Counted from the stretch's first letter, positions 8,746 to 18,659 are shown. The stretch: 64,000 nucleotides of DNA from an uncultured Aquimarina sp. (GCA_947496355.1 CANMCO010000001.1:601475-665474), one strand, 5' to 3'. Numbers and translations: made by a program. Notes: generated by a model from the sequence alone, not told the origin.

Positions 8746-10113
8746 TCATCCAAAAAGATACTCCACAACATCTTCAATTTTGGCAACTAACTGAATTTTG
8801 ATTTGGGTAGCGCTCAAAGAGATTTTATTATACTTAGAAACAAAGATAGTAGAGAAACCTAGTTTCTCTGCTTCTTGTATACGTTGTTCTACTTTGGTCA
8901 CAGGTCTTATTTCTCCTGCCAGGCCAACTTCTGCTGCAAAGCAAAAGTCTTTGGGTATAGAAATATCCTCGCTAGATGATAATATAGCGGCAACCACCGC
9001 AAGGTCAATCGCGGGATCATCTACTGATATTCCTCCTGTGATATTAAGAAAAACATCCTTTGCCCCTAACCTGAAACCAGCTCTCTTTTCTAAAACAGCT
9101 AATATCATATTTAGGCGTTTCAGATTATAACCTGTAGCACTACGCTGAGGTGTTCCGTAAACCGCTGTGCTCACTAATGCTTGTATTTCTATCATTAATG
9201 GCCGCATTCCCTCTAGAGTTGAAGCTATGGCTGTACCGCTTAGTTCTTCATCTTTTTTAGAGATTAAAATCTCACTGGGGTTATTTACTTCTCGCAGGCC
9301 ACTTCCTTGCATTTCATAAATACCTAGCTCAGATGTAGAACCAAATCTGTTTTTTAAGGCACGTAAAATTCTGTATACATGGTTACGATCCCCTTCAAAT
9401 TGTAATACGGTGTCTACCATATGTTCCAGAATTTTTGGTCCTGCAATATTTCCATCTTTGGTAATATGACCTATAAGGACAACTGGAGTTGCTGTCTCTT
9501 TAGCAAACTTGATCAATTCTGTAGTGCATTCTTTGATTTGCGAGATACTACCTGCGCTACTTTCAATATAGTCACTATGCAACGTTTGTATAGAATCTAT
9601 TATTACAATGTCGGGTTCAGTAGCTTCTATTTGTCTAAATATATTTTGAGTTTTGGTTTCTGTAAGGATTAAGCAATTATCAGTTTTAGAAGTAATACGT
9701 TCTGCACGCATCTTGATTTGCTTCTGACTTTCTTCTCCAGAGACATACAGTGTTTTATAGGGTAGTTGAAGGCTAATCTGAAGCAACAATGTGCTTTTAC
9801 CTATTCCTGGTTCTCCTCCTAAAAGGGTTAAAGAACCGGGGACTAACCCCCCGCCAAGAACACGATTAAGCTCTGTATCTTCTGTATTATACCTGGCTTC
9901 TTTACTAGTGTCAATTTCCGAGATACGAAGTGGTTTGGCTACAGCGCTAACTTTTGATGTAGATGTTGCAGTTTTCCAATCGCTTTTCTCTGCTTTTTGC
10001 ACTACCTCTTCTGCAATAGTATTCCATTCCTTACAGGATGTACATTGCCCCTGCCATTTGGCATACTGAGCCCCACAGTTCTGACAGAAAAAAACAGTTT
10101 TGGTTTTAGCCAT
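8746..10113 (-). CDS. radA: DNA repair protein RadA
   Basis: 455 residues, normal length. An N-terminal C4 zinc finger (Cys10, 13, 24, 27) is followed by a RecA-like ATPase with Walker A GGEPGIGKST, the RadA-specific KNRFG motif, and a C-terminal Lon-protease-like domain (GISVDDPAIDLAVVAAILSS, GLAGEIRPV). RadA promotes branch migration of recombination intermediates. The start MAKTKTVFFCQNCG matches the family. The upstream gene ends in a terminator, so radA has its own promoter. Confidence 0.97.
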   Translation of the reverse strand: MAKTKTVFFCQNCGAQYAKWQGQCTSCKEWNTIAEEVVQKAEKSDWKTATSTSKVSAVAKPLRISEIDTSKEARYNTEDTELNRVLGGGLVPGSLTLLGGEPGIGKSTLLLQISLQLPYKTLYVSGEESQKQIKMRAERITSKTDNCLILTETKTQNIFRQIEATEPDIVIIDSIQTLHSDYIESSAGSISQIKECTTELIKFAKETATPVVLIGHITKDGNIAGPKILEHMVDTVLQFEGDRNHVYRILRALKNRFGSTSELGIYEMQGSGLREVNNPSEILISKKDEELSGTAIASTLEGMRPLMIEIQALVSTAVYGTPQRSATGYNLKRLNMILAVLEKRAGFRLGAKDVFLNITGGISVDDPAIDLAVVAAILSSSEDISIPKDFCFAAEVGLAGEIRPVTKVEQRIQEAEKLGFSTIFVSKYNKISLSATQIKIQLVAKIEDVVEYLFG

Positions 10114-10174
10114 AAATATAATGATGAGGTGTAAAAATACTATTATTTAGCTTTAAAACTAAAGCTGTATAAAT

Positions 10175-10206
10175 AAAAAAAGATCCTTTTAAGGACCTTT
10201 TTTTAT
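10175..10206 (-). terminator. rho-independent terminator
   Basis: Stem AAGATCCTT / AAGGACCTT (one G-U) flanked by A- and T-runs, just downstream of the minus-strand hydrolase-like gene. Confidence 0.8.
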
Positions 10207-10224
10207 TTATAATTTTCTGAAAAT

Positions 10225-11385
10225 TTACCATCCAAAATCTTCTTTAATCTTATTTACTTTATCAAGCATATAGTCTTTGGTTAAGAAAGCAACTTCTGCA
10301 AGTTGAAAACCATTTTCGTATGCTCTCATTGCTTTTTTAGGTTCTCCTGTTTGTTCATAAAATATTCCAAGATAATAGTGCCCTAGCATAGTATCTGGAT
10401 GCTCTTTTATAGCTAATTTCCCTAGAGGTTCTAATTCATTCCATCTCTCATTTTCATCTCTAGCCTTTTTTTCGATAGCTGTAGATACTGCTATAAAATC
10501 GTTTACTCTTATTTCACGTTTAATACCGTACAATTGCTCAGTGGTTTTATACATGTCTACAAGGTAATCGTATACAGAGGTTTCTAAAGGTAATAGTACT
10601 TCTTTATATGTTTTTTTACTTATCGGGCGGTACATTTCGAACATAGCTTCGAGTGCCTTTGGAACTCCTCTTCCCACCAAAGTGTAATGGGATGACTCCT
10701 CAAAATTATCGAAAAAATAATGCATGTCTGAGTTATCTACAGTTTGCATTTGTTCGTCTAAAGCTATAACTCCTTTTTTAATACCTTCTGCATCATTAGT
10801 AGCAGTGGCCAGATAATACCATATGTCTGATGAAGAAGTTAGTTTACTAGAAATACGTTCTGTCATTGGTGGCGCTAACTCTGGACTAAGACATATATAT
10901 CCCTGAAAAATAGGGTTGTCTTTAAACAAAAAATAATTAATAAAGTTAGCAGTATAATCGTGACCTACAATAATTTTTAATTGAGCCGTGCGATATGTTT
11001 GATTTAAATAAGGAACAAGTTCCTGTCCAATAAATTCAAAAAACTCTGCGCCTTTAAGAGTTGGTAAAAATTCTGCAGTATCATATTCGCAATCACCTTC
11101 TCTTGTTTTCTTTTGATTGACACCTACTACAATAGACTCGGGCATATCCTCCCAATAGGAAAAATAATCAACGTTTCCTGCAACAGGCTCAAAAAGGTAA
11201 TCACCATCTAATACAATAATTAAAGGGTATGTTTTTTTTACATTTTTCTTGTAATTACGGGGCAGCTGTATTTTTAGTTCTCGGCTTTGGTCTAATTTTA
11301 TAGACCTAAAAGACTCATAAATGGCTTGGGAATATGCTGATGTTGAAAGTATAAATGCAATAGCAATAATTCCAATATTTCTCAT
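10225..11385 (-). CDS. esterase-like alpha/beta-hydrolase fold protein with degenerate nucleophile elbow
   Basis: 386 residues from ATG at 11385 (MRNIGIIAIAFILSTSAYSQ, a signal peptide); the upstream TTG is less likely. Residues ~20-260 follow the Fes/IroE-type esterase fold (RELKIQLPRNYKK, YPLIIVLDGDYLF, IVVGVNQ). The expected GHSxGG nucleophile elbow reads VGHDYTANF, so the catalytic serine is apparently replaced by aspartate. The C-terminal ~100 residues contain a TPR-like pair (LGHYYLGIFYEQTGEPKKAMRAYENGF). It may be a non-catalytic binding protein or use an unusual nucleophile. Exported. Confidence 0.75.
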   Translation of the reverse strand: MRNIGIIAIAFILSTSAYSQAIYESFRSIKLDQSRELKIQLPRNYKKNVKKTYPLIIVLDGDYLFEPVAGNVDYFSYWEDMPESIVVGVNQKKTREGDCEYDTAEFLPTLKGAEFFEFIGQELVPYLNQTYRTAQLKIIVGHDYTANFINYFLFKDNPIFQGYICLSPELAPPMTERISSKLTSSSDIWYYLATATNDAEGIKKGVIALDEQMQTVDNSDMHYFFDNFEESSHYTLVGRGVPKALEAMFEMYRPISKKTYKEVLLPLETSVYDYLVDMYKTTEQLYGIKREIRVNDFIAVSTAIEKKARDENERWNELEPLGKLAIKEHPDTMLGHYYLGIFYEQTGEPKKAMRAYENGFQLAEVAFLTKDYMLDKVNKIKEDFGW

Positions 11386-11432
11386 GATAATATTATTAAG
11401 GTTAAGCAAGGGACAATATATAAATAATTTCT

Positions 11433-12404
11433 TTATTTATCTCTGTTTAAAATAGGTAGAAACAAAAACGATAACGCACCTATAACAATATTTATTACTG
11501 TTTGAGACCCCCATAAGATCCAGCCAAAAGCTTCTCCATCACTTTTTTCGAACCCAAAAAACACAAAAACAGCACCAACAACAATAGGGAAAGGAAAAAG
11601 ACCAATACCTCCATTTGTAGTTGACATTGAGAAAGATCCCACTACAAATGCAATCAGAATTACACCAATAGAAGAACTACTAAGATTAGGAACGGCAAAT
11701 TTTACAACGTAAAACATCAGAACATATAGGAACCATATCAATACCGTATGAAAAATAAAAGCCCATTTCTTTTTCATGGTAAATATACTTTTCATACCAT
11801 CCCAAAGACCCATTCCGAAATCCCTTATTTTGATAATATACTTATGAGAGGATTTTTTAAGAATTTGAAGACCTATAAAACCAACCAAAATAAGTATTAG
11901 GATCATCCCTAGAGTATATAAAGGATTGATGTTTCTATCGCTAAAAAAATTTAGTAGATATTCTGTTTGAAGAATGCCCGCAGCTAGAGTAATAATAATT
12001 AGCATTATTAAATCCACGATCCTTTCTGATACTATAGTTCCAAATACTTTTTCAAAAGGTATTTTTTCATATGTAGTCATGGTCACTCCTCTAAGTACTT
12101 CACCAGATCTGGGAATTCCTAAATTAGCTAAATACCCAATCATTACGGCCATAAAGCTATTATAAAGCCTAGGTGAGTGACCTAGCGGATTTAATATGAA
12201 TTTCCAGCGATAAGCTCTCGAAAGATGAGATATAATACCTAGTACTACCGAAGTAGAAACCCATATTGGGTTTGCATTAATAATATTATCTAATAGATTT
12301 TTTCGATATTCTGGGGTTGAAGAACTTAGTAAGTACCAAATTAAAAAAACTCCCAAGATTAGTGGGAGTGATACTTTAAGAAATTTTATGAGTTTAGGAT
12401 TCAC
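11433..12404 (-). CDS. flippase-like (LPG synthase TM region / UPF0104) integral membrane protein
   Basis: 323 residues with about 8 hydrophobic segments. Family markers are SRAYRWKFILNPLG near residue 65, GYLANLGIPRSGEVLRG, and the C-terminal STTNGGIGLFPFPIVVG loop. Members of this superfamily include the membrane half of lysylphosphatidylglycerol synthase and putative lipid-linked glycan flippases; no catalytic domain is attached. It is 4 nt downstream of panD, so it is probably co-transcribed with panC-panD. Confidence 0.85.
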   Translation of the reverse strand: MNPKLIKFLKVSLPLILGVFLIWYLLSSSTPEYRKNLLDNIINANPIWVSTSVVLGIISHLSRAYRWKFILNPLGHSPRLYNSFMAVMIGYLANLGIPRSGEVLRGVTMTTYEKIPFEKVFGTIVSERIVDLIMLIIITLAAGILQTEYLLNFFSDRNINPLYTLGMILILILVGFIGLQILKKSSHKYIIKIRDFGMGLWDGMKSIFTMKKKWAFIFHTVLIWFLYVLMFYVVKFAVPNLSSSSIGVILIAFVVGSFSMSTTNGGIGLFPFPIVVGAVFVFFGFEKSDGEAFGWILWGSQTVINIVIGALSFLFLPILNRDK

Positions 12405-12408
12405 ACTA

Positions 12409-12759
12409 TTACTTTAACAAATTATTTTCCTCATTAGGAAATAGAAGTTTTGGCTTAAAGTTTTTGGCTTTTTCGATATCCATCATAGCATAGGTGATTA
12501 GTATAAGTACATCTCCTTTGGCTACTTTTCGTGCTGCAGCACCATTTAATGTGATTTCTCCACTATTTCTTGGTCCAGGAATAGCATAAGTTTCTAATCG
12601 TTCTCCGTTATTGTTATTTACAATCTGTACTTTTTCTCCTTCAATAATATTGGCAGCATCCATTAGATCTTGATCAATAGTAATACTACCTATATAGTTT
12701 AGGTCAGCACCAGTAACTTTAACGCGATGAATTTTTGATTTTACTACGTGTACAAACAT
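12409..12759 (-). CDS. panD: aspartate 1-decarboxylase
   Basis: 116 residues, the normal size. The self-cleavage site is Gly24-Ser25 (YIGSITID), which produces the pyruvoyl cofactor; the conserved GAAAR and [11 protein letters not shown] runs are present. It converts aspartate to beta-alanine for pantothenate. It lies 19 nt downstream of panC, forming a two-step pantothenate unit. Confidence 0.97.
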   Translation of the reverse strand: MFVHVVKSKIHRVKVTGADLNYIGSITIDQDLMDAANIIEGEKVQIVNNNNGERLETYAIPGPRNSGEITLNGAAARKVAKGDVLILITYAMMDIEKAKNFKPKLLFPNEENNLLK

Positions 12760-12778
12760 GTTACAAAGTTAGTTATTT

Positions 12779-13630
12779 TTAATTTAGGGCAATGTTATCA
12801 ATAAGTCTTATGTCACCGGCAAATACAGCTATAAATGCTCGATATTTAGTATCTTTTTGTTTTCGTTTAATTGATTTTAAGTCAGATACCTTGGCAATCT
12901 CAAAATATTCTAATTTCAACTCTTCATTTTTTTTGAGTTGAAGTGATACCCATTCATTCAACTTGACAGCACTTTTTGTGCCAAAGTCTTTTTTAGCTTG
13001 TTTCAGTATTTTGTATATCAGAGGAGAAGCTTTAAGTTGCTTTTCGTTTAGCCTTTTGTTTCTTGAGCTTAGCGCTAAACCACTGTCTTCTCTATATATA
13101 GGGCATCCTATTATTTGAACAGGCATTTTTTCAATTTCAACCAATTTTCTAACAATTTGTAATTGCTGAAAATCCTTTTCACCAAAATAAGCTCTAGTTG
13201 GCGAAACAATTGTAAATAAATGTTTTAATACAGTTCCTACTCCATCAAAATGTCCAGGTCTGAATTTACCTTCCATTTCGTTTTCTAATCCGCCGAAGTT
13301 ATAATTAATAGATGACATTTGATCTCCATAAACTTCTTTCGGAGAAGGAGCAAACACAATAATATCGTTAGATTTTAATTCTGACAAAAGTTTAACATCA
13401 GACTCAAGAGTTCGTGGATAATTGACTAAATCTTCAGAATTATTGAATTGAGTAGGGTTTACAAATATGCTAGTTACTACAATGTCATTTTCTGCTATAG
13501 CCCTTTCTACCAGTGCAAGATGCCCTTTGTGTAGTGCTCCCATTGTTGGCACAAAGCCTACTGTCTTTTGATCTCTTTTTAGAGCTGCAACATTAGCAAC
13601 TAAATCTCGTCTTTTTTCGTGTACCTGCAT
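12779..13630 (-). CDS. panC: pantothenate synthetase (pantoate-beta-alanine ligase)
   Basis: 283 residues with the nucleotidyltransferase HIGH-like motif in GFVPTMGALHKGHLALV, IFVNPTQF, FRPGHFDGV, YFGEKDFQQL and the SSRNKRL loop. It condenses pantoate and beta-alanine using ATP. It is the first gene of the minus-strand panC-panD-flippase-like unit, divergent from the GlgA-like gene. Confidence 0.97.
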   Translation of the reverse strand: MQVHEKRRDLVANVAALKRDQKTVGFVPTMGALHKGHLALVERAIAENDIVVTSIFVNPTQFNNSEDLVNYPRTLESDVKLLSELKSNDIIVFAPSPKEVYGDQMSSINYNFGGLENEMEGKFRPGHFDGVGTVLKHLFTIVSPTRAYFGEKDFQQLQIVRKLVEIEKMPVQIIGCPIYREDSGLALSSRNKRLNEKQLKASPLIYKILKQAKKDFGTKSAVKLNEWVSLQLKKNEELKLEYFEIAKVSDLKSIKRKQKDTKYRAFIAVFAGDIRLIDNIALN

Positions 13631-13692
13631 TAAACTAAAACTTAAAGGCGGTTCAAAAATAAGATATTACTAGCAGACTGCATAAATTTTCG

Positions 13693-13700
13693 TAATTTTG
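13693..13700 (+). promoter_or_regulatory. -7 box of the GlgA-like/DUF4270 unit
   Basis: TAATTTTG matches the Bacteroidota -7 consensus TAnnTTTG exactly, 43 nt before the start codon at 13743. The -33 box is not clear. Confidence 0.55.
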
Positions 13701-13742
13701 CAAAATTAATTCCAAAAGGAGGACGATAAAAGTATCGATTAT

Positions 13743-14552
13743 ATGAAAGATAAGAGGATATTGTATGTATCATCAGAAGTAATACCTTACCTACCAGAGA
13801 CCGAAATCTCATCTATGTCTTTTGAAGCGCCAAGGATGGTGAGCAGCAAAGGAGGCCAAATAAGAATTTTTATGCCTAGATATGGTAATATTAATGAAAG
13901 AAGACATCAGTTGCATGAAGTGATTCGTCTTTCTGGTATGAATTTGGTTATAAATGATTTGGATATGCCCCTTATCATTAAAGTAGCTTCAATACCAAAA
14001 GAACGTATGCAGGTTTACTTTATAGATAATGAAGACTATTTCAAGAGGAAAGCAACGCTTACAGATGAAGAAGGAAATTTGTTTCCAGATAATGATGAAA
14101 GAGCAATCTTTTTTGCAAAAGGAGTAATCGAAACAGTTAAAAAATTAAACTGGTCTCCAGATGTTATTCATGTTCATGGCTGGTTGGCTTCTCTTTTGCC
14201 TTTATATCTAAAAAATTATTATGCTAATGAACCTCTTTTTGGTCATAGTAAAATAGTGACTTCTGTTTATGATCATGGTTATGAAGGTACCCTTGATAAT
14301 AATATGATGGGAAAGGTAAAGTTTGATGGTATAGCCGAAGAAAAAATTAGTGTTTTGGAAAAGCCAACATACAATAATGTTATGAAAGTGGCTATTGATA
14401 ACTCTGATGCTATTATTGTTGGTTCAGAAAAAATTCCAGAAGAACTTGTAGATCATTTAAAAAATGTTGATCAACCAGTATTAGAATATAAAAAACCAGA
14501 TGAATTTGCAGATGCCTATGAGGCCTTTTATCAAACAGAGGTGTTGGTATAA
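13743..14552 (+). CDS. glycogen/starch synthase catalytic-domain-like protein (GT5 N-domain only)
   Basis: 269 residues resembling only the N-terminal GT-B half of GlgA: ILYVSSEVIPY, GGQIRIFMPRYGNI, DNDERAIFFAKGVIE, SPDVIHVHGWLASLLPLYLK. GlgA proteins are ~480 residues, and the C-terminal nucleotide-sugar-binding domain is missing. The usual KxGGLxDV substrate loop near the start is not present. The divergent panC neighbour and the downstream DUF4270 lipoprotein are a familiar flavobacterial context. It may be a regulatory or inactive relative rather than a working synthase. Confidence 0.8.
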   Translation: MKDKRILYVSSEVIPYLPETEISSMSFEAPRMVSSKGGQIRIFMPRYGNINERRHQLHEVIRLSGMNLVINDLDMPLIIKVASIPKERMQVYFIDNEDYFKRKATLTDEEGNLFPDNDERAIFFAKGVIETVKKLNWSPDVIHVHGWLASLLPLYLKNYYANEPLFGHSKIVTSVYDHGYEGTLDNNMMGKVKFDGIAEEKISVLEKPTYNNVMKVAIDNSDAIIVGSEKIPEELVDHLKNVDQPVLEYKKPDEFADAYEAFYQTEVLV

Positions 14553-14568
14553 GCAAAATGAATTATTT

Positions 14569-16329
14569 ATGAAATTGAGGAATACATTATTTAAAATAAT
14601 GGCTATAGTAGCTGTTGTTTTTACCTTTTTATCTTGTGATAACGAGTTTAGCCCTGTAGGGGGTGAGATTATAGGGGGTGTTAATTTTCAAGACAGTTTA
14701 TATGTGGCTACACCCGTTGCATATAGTAAAAAATTTGAGAGAGTACAGACTAATGGTTTGATTAGAGATGTACAAGGTGTTCAAACCAATTTTCAAGCTA
14801 ATTTATTAGGTGTATATAATGATCCGATATATGGCCCATCAGAGTATAGCATTTTATCTCAGGTACAACCAAGTGAATTTGATCCTGATTTCGGTACTAA
14901 TCCTGTTTTGGATAAAGTGATTCTAAGTTTACCTTATTTCAGTACTGTTGAAAGTACCGAGTCCCAGTCACTAACATTAGGAAGTGGTGAGGTTATAACA
15001 GAAACGGTTACGAAATATACACTAGATTCTATTTACCAAAATAACTCTTTCAGGCTTTCTGTATTTCAATCAAATTACTTCTTAAGAAACTTTGATCCTA
15101 GCTCTAATGAAAGACAAATTTATTATTCTGATGATATTGCTAATTTTGGATCCCAAGTTGAAGGAGACGGAACGCCCTTGGTTACTGTAGAAGATTTTAT
15201 TCCATCACCTGATGAGATAATCATAGATGAAATTGTTAAAGATGTTGATGACTTAGACTCATTGGTAAGCAGAAGTAGGTTGAGCCCAAGATTAAGAATT
15301 GAGCTTCCTGTGCAAGTATTTAAAGAACAATTTATAGATAAGCAAGGAGGTACTGAGTTAAGTAATGCAGATAATTTTAATAATTATTTTAGAGGAATTT
15401 ATATTAAAGCAGAGCCAACTAACGGTACAGGTAATTTACTTTACCTAAACGTGAGAGAAGGCAATATCACATTACAATATACCGCTGATTCTGATACGCA
15501 AACTGATGATGCTCAGACTGATAATACAACAGAAAGAGAACAGCGGGAATTTACATTGTCATTTACTGGAAATATAATAAACTCTATTACTACTCAATTA
15601 GAGCCAACAATTGCCGAAGAACTGAAAGCTGAGAATCAGGATCAAGTTAATGGCGAGGAGAATCTATATTTAAAAGGAGGAGACGGATCTTTTGCGGTAA
15701 TTGATTTGTTTAATAAATGTGTAGAATTTGATGACGATGGAAACTTTATTCTAGACGAAAACGGAGGCCCCATTTTTATTGATTGCCCAGCAGCAACAGA
15801 AGAAAAAAAGACAGAATTAGACTTTTTGAAAAGCCAAAATTGGCTAATAAATGATGCAAGTCTTAAATTTTATATTAATCAAGATGTAGTCACAGCAGGA
15901 GAAACAGAACCAGAGAGAATTTATGTTTTTAACTTAGAAACAGGCGGGGTTATTGCAGATTACGGTTTGGATGCAAATTTCCAGTTATTTGATCAAAATA
16001 ATCCAATAAATTCGATCCCTAATCACTTAGGAAGAATTAGTAGAGATGCTGATGATGCAGGAGAATTTTATAGAATTAGTCTTACACAACATATAATTAA
16101 CCTTTTAGGAGAGGATACCGATAATATTAAATTGGGAGTATCTGTTTCTCAAAATGTAAATGCAGTTGTAAGTGTCGTTGGTGATACTTCTACTACAAAT
16201 GATGAGATCATCCCTAACTCATCCATTATTTCTCATGAGGGAACAATTCTCTATGGAAATGGAGCAAGTGTTCCAGAATCAAAGCGTTTAAAGCTTGAAA
16301 TTTTTTATACAGAATCAACAAATAACTAA
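14569..16329 (+). CDS. DUF4270 lipoprotein
   Basis: 586 residues from ATG 14569. An upstream in-frame ATG at 14500 lies inside the preceding gene and gives no signal peptide, whereas MKLRNTLFKIMAIVAVVFTFLSC is a signal with lipobox LSC. The mature part starts DNEFSPVGGE and has the beta-rich repeated architecture of DUF4270 (VDKVILSLPY, LRIELP, NYFRGIYIKAE, RLKLEIFYT). It is a surface or periplasmic lipoprotein of unknown role. It lies between the GlgA-like gene and glmS. Confidence 0.85.
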   Translation: MKLRNTLFKIMAIVAVVFTFLSCDNEFSPVGGEIIGGVNFQDSLYVATPVAYSKKFERVQTNGLIRDVQGVQTNFQANLLGVYNDPIYGPSEYSILSQVQPSEFDPDFGTNPVLDKVILSLPYFSTVESTESQSLTLGSGEVITETVTKYTLDSIYQNNSFRLSVFQSNYFLRNFDPSSNERQIYYSDDIANFGSQVEGDGTPLVTVEDFIPSPDEIIIDEIVKDVDDLDSLVSRSRLSPRLRIELPVQVFKEQFIDKQGGTELSNADNFNNYFRGIYIKAEPTNGTGNLLYLNVREGNITLQYTADSDTQTDDAQTDNTTEREQREFTLSFTGNIINSITTQLEPTIAEELKAENQDQVNGEENLYLKGGDGSFAVIDLFNKCVEFDDDGNFILDENGGPIFIDCPAATEEKKTELDFLKSQNWLINDASLKFYINQDVVTAGETEPERIYVFNLETGGVIADYGLDANFQLFDQNNPINSIPNHLGRISRDADDAGEFYRISLTQHIINLLGEDTDNIKLGVSVSQNVNAVVSVVGDTSTTNDEIIPNSSIISHEGTILYGNGASVPESKRLKLEIFYTESTNN

Positions 16330-16352
16330 CAGATATTAAAAAAACTTGAGTC

Positions 16353-18200
16353 ATGTGCGGAATAGTAGGATATATAGGTCATAGAGAAGCTTATCCAATT
16401 GTTTTAAAAGGATTGAAAAGGTTGGAGTATAGAGGATATGATTCAGCTGGGATTGCTCTTTATGATGGAGAAGATATTAAATTGTCAAAAACGAAAGGTA
16501 AAGTTGCTGATCTTGAAGAGCGACTAACAAAAGAAATTACAACCGAAGGAACTATTGGTATCGGACATACAAGATGGGCGACTCACGGGGTGCCAAATGA
16601 TGTAAATTCGCATCCACATTATTCCAACTCTGGAGATCTTGTAATTATTCATAATGGTATAATTGAAAATTATGAGTCACTTCGAACAGAATTAACAAAA
16701 AGAGGATTCTCTTTTACTTCAGAGACAGATACAGAAGTATTGGTCAATTTGATCGAAGATGTAAAAAATAAAGAGAATGTTAAGCTTGGTAAAGCTGTAC
16801 AAATAGCATTAAATCAAACTGTAGGAGCATATGCAATTGCTGTTTTTGACAAGCAAAAACCAGATGAAATCGTAGTAGCACGATTAGGAAGTCCTTTGGC
16901 TATTGGTGTAGGCGATGATGAATTTTTTATAGCTTCTGATGCTTCTCCTTTTATAGAATATACCAATAATGCTATATATCTTGAAGATGGTGAAATGGCA
17001 ATTGTGCGCAGAAAGAAGGGAGTTAAGGTAAGAAAAATACAAGATGATAGTATGGTAGACCCTTATCTTCAGGAGCTACAAATCAATCTTGAACAGATAG
17101 AAAAAGGAGGGTATGATCATTTCATGCTTAAGGAGATATATGAGCAACCCAATGCTATTAGTGATACCTATAGAGGTAGAATGCGTGTAGCAGAGGGTAT
17201 TATAAAAATGGCTGGAATTGATGATAATTTAGCAAAACTTCTTAATGCAAAACGTATTATTATTATTGCATGCGGTACCTCTTGGCACGCGGGATTAGTA
17301 GCAGAGTATATTTTTGAAGAATTAGTACGCATACCTGTTGAAGTAGAATACGCTTCCGAATTTAGATATAGAAACCCTGTAATACACCAAGATGATGTTG
17401 TAATTGCGATTTCACAAAGTGGAGAGACTGCAGATACGATGGCAGCTATAAAGTTGGCTAAAGAAAGAGGAGCATTTGTTTTTGGGGTGTGTAATGTAGT
17501 AGGTTCTTCTATCTCTAGAGAAACTCATGCCGGTGCATATACGCATGCAGGACCAGAAATTGGAGTTGCCTCAACAAAAGCGTTTACAACTCAGATTACA
17601 GTTCTTTCTTTAATAGCTTTGAAGCTTGCAGAACGAAAAGGTACTGTTTCTAACAGCGATTTTCACTACTTTTTGCAGGAGTTAGAAAGAGTTCCAGAAA
17701 AAGTAAAATTAGCATTAGAGTCTAACGACCATATTAGGCATATTGCAGACACGTATAAAAATGCAAAAAATTTCTTATACTTAGGAAGAGGTTATAATTT
17801 CCCTGTAGCATTAGAAGGAGCATTAAAACTTAAGGAGATTTCTTATATTCACGCTGAAGGGTATCCAGCTGCAGAGATGAAGCATGGGCCAATTGCACTT
17901 ATTGATGAGCAAATGCCAGTTGTTGTAATCGCTACCAAAAAAGGTCATTATGATAAAGTTGTAAGTAATATTCAAGAGATCAAATCAAGAAAAGGTAAGA
18001 TTATTGGAATTGTTACTGAAGGTGATGTTACAGTAAAAGGACTAGCAGATCACGTTATAGAAATACCAGAAACTGAAGAATTTCTAACACCATTGCTTAC
18101 TACTATTCCTCTACAATTATTATCTTATCATATAGCAGTAATGTTAGACAAGAATGTCGATCAGCCAAGAAATTTGGCAAAATCTGTTACTGTAGAATAA
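16353..18200 (+). CDS. glmS: glutamine-fructose-6-phosphate aminotransferase (isomerising)
   Basis: 615 residues. The class II glutaminase domain has nucleophile Cys2 (MCGIVGYIG), GHTRWATHG and HNGIIENY; two SIS domains follow (CGTSWHAGL, ISQSGETADT, KAFTTQ, LGRGYNFPVALEGALKLKEISY) and the family C-terminus PRNLAKSVTVE. It makes glucosamine-6-phosphate, the first step to UDP-GlcNAc for peptidoglycan and LPS. It is followed by a strong terminator. Confidence 0.98.
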   Translation: MCGIVGYIGHREAYPIVLKGLKRLEYRGYDSAGIALYDGEDIKLSKTKGKVADLEERLTKEITTEGTIGIGHTRWATHGVPNDVNSHPHYSNSGDLVIIHNGIIENYESLRTELTKRGFSFTSETDTEVLVNLIEDVKNKENVKLGKAVQIALNQTVGAYAIAVFDKQKPDEIVVARLGSPLAIGVGDDEFFIASDASPFIEYTNNAIYLEDGEMAIVRRKKGVKVRKIQDDSMVDPYLQELQINLEQIEKGGYDHFMLKEIYEQPNAISDTYRGRMRVAEGIIKMAGIDDNLAKLLNAKRIIIIACGTSWHAGLVAEYIFEELVRIPVEVEYASEFRYRNPVIHQDDVVIAISQSGETADTMAAIKLAKERGAFVFGVCNVVGSSISRETHAGAYTHAGPEIGVASTKAFTTQITVLSLIALKLAERKGTVSNSDFHYFLQELERVPEKVKLALESNDHIRHIADTYKNAKNFLYLGRGYNFPVALEGALKLKEISYIHAEGYPAAEMKHGPIALIDEQMPVVVIATKKGHYDKVVSNIQEIKSRKGKIIGIVTEGDVTVKGLADHVIEIPETEEFLTPLLTTIPLQLLSYHIAVMLDKNVDQPRNLAKSVTVE

Positions 18201-18220
18201 TTTATTTTATTGTGAAATAA

Positions 18221-18256
18221 AAAAGACCGTCTTTCTTTCTAGGCGGTCTTTTTTTT
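18221..18256 (+). terminator. rho-independent terminator of glmS
   Basis: Stem AAAAGACCG / CGGTCTTTT with a long T-tract, 20 nt after the glmS stop. Confidence 0.9.
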
Positions 18257-18558
18257 ATCAAAAAAGTATACTATCCGTAGTTTAGTTGTTGTTAATAAGC
18301 GGATATGTCATGATTTATAAGGAAATAAAACATATAAATTCTTTAAGTCTATCATTTTGTTACGGTTTTTACGCAATATTGATACGTGTGACGGATTAAT
18401 TTGTTAAATTCTAGATTATTTTGCTTAGCTTTATGTATAGGCTTATAAATCAATGTTTTCCATTTAATCATACCCCAGAGTGATGCAATTTTTTTAGAAG
18501 CTTAATGCTTTTTTGAGATCGCTGAATAACATTTTTTTACGATAAAATGCACTTTTCC
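18257..18558. other. intergenic region upstream of the TonB receptor pair
   Basis: About 300 AT-rich bases with no coding signal between the glmS terminator and the receptor promoter. Confidence 0.4.
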
Positions 18559-18588
18559 TTGGTTTTCAATCAAAAAAGTGTAGTTTTG
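18559..18588 (+). promoter_or_regulatory. promoter of the first TonB receptor
   Basis: TTGG at 18559-18562, an 18-nt spacer and TAGTTTTG at 18581-18588 match the Bacteroidota -33/-7 pattern (TTTG-N19-TAnnTTTG). The leader to the start at 18660 would be about 65 nt. Confidence 0.7.
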
Positions 18589-18659
18589 CATCCCAAATGT
18601 TAAATTTGTTATGCTTGCATAAGGAATAATTAACTTAATTACTTAAAAACAATCTACTT

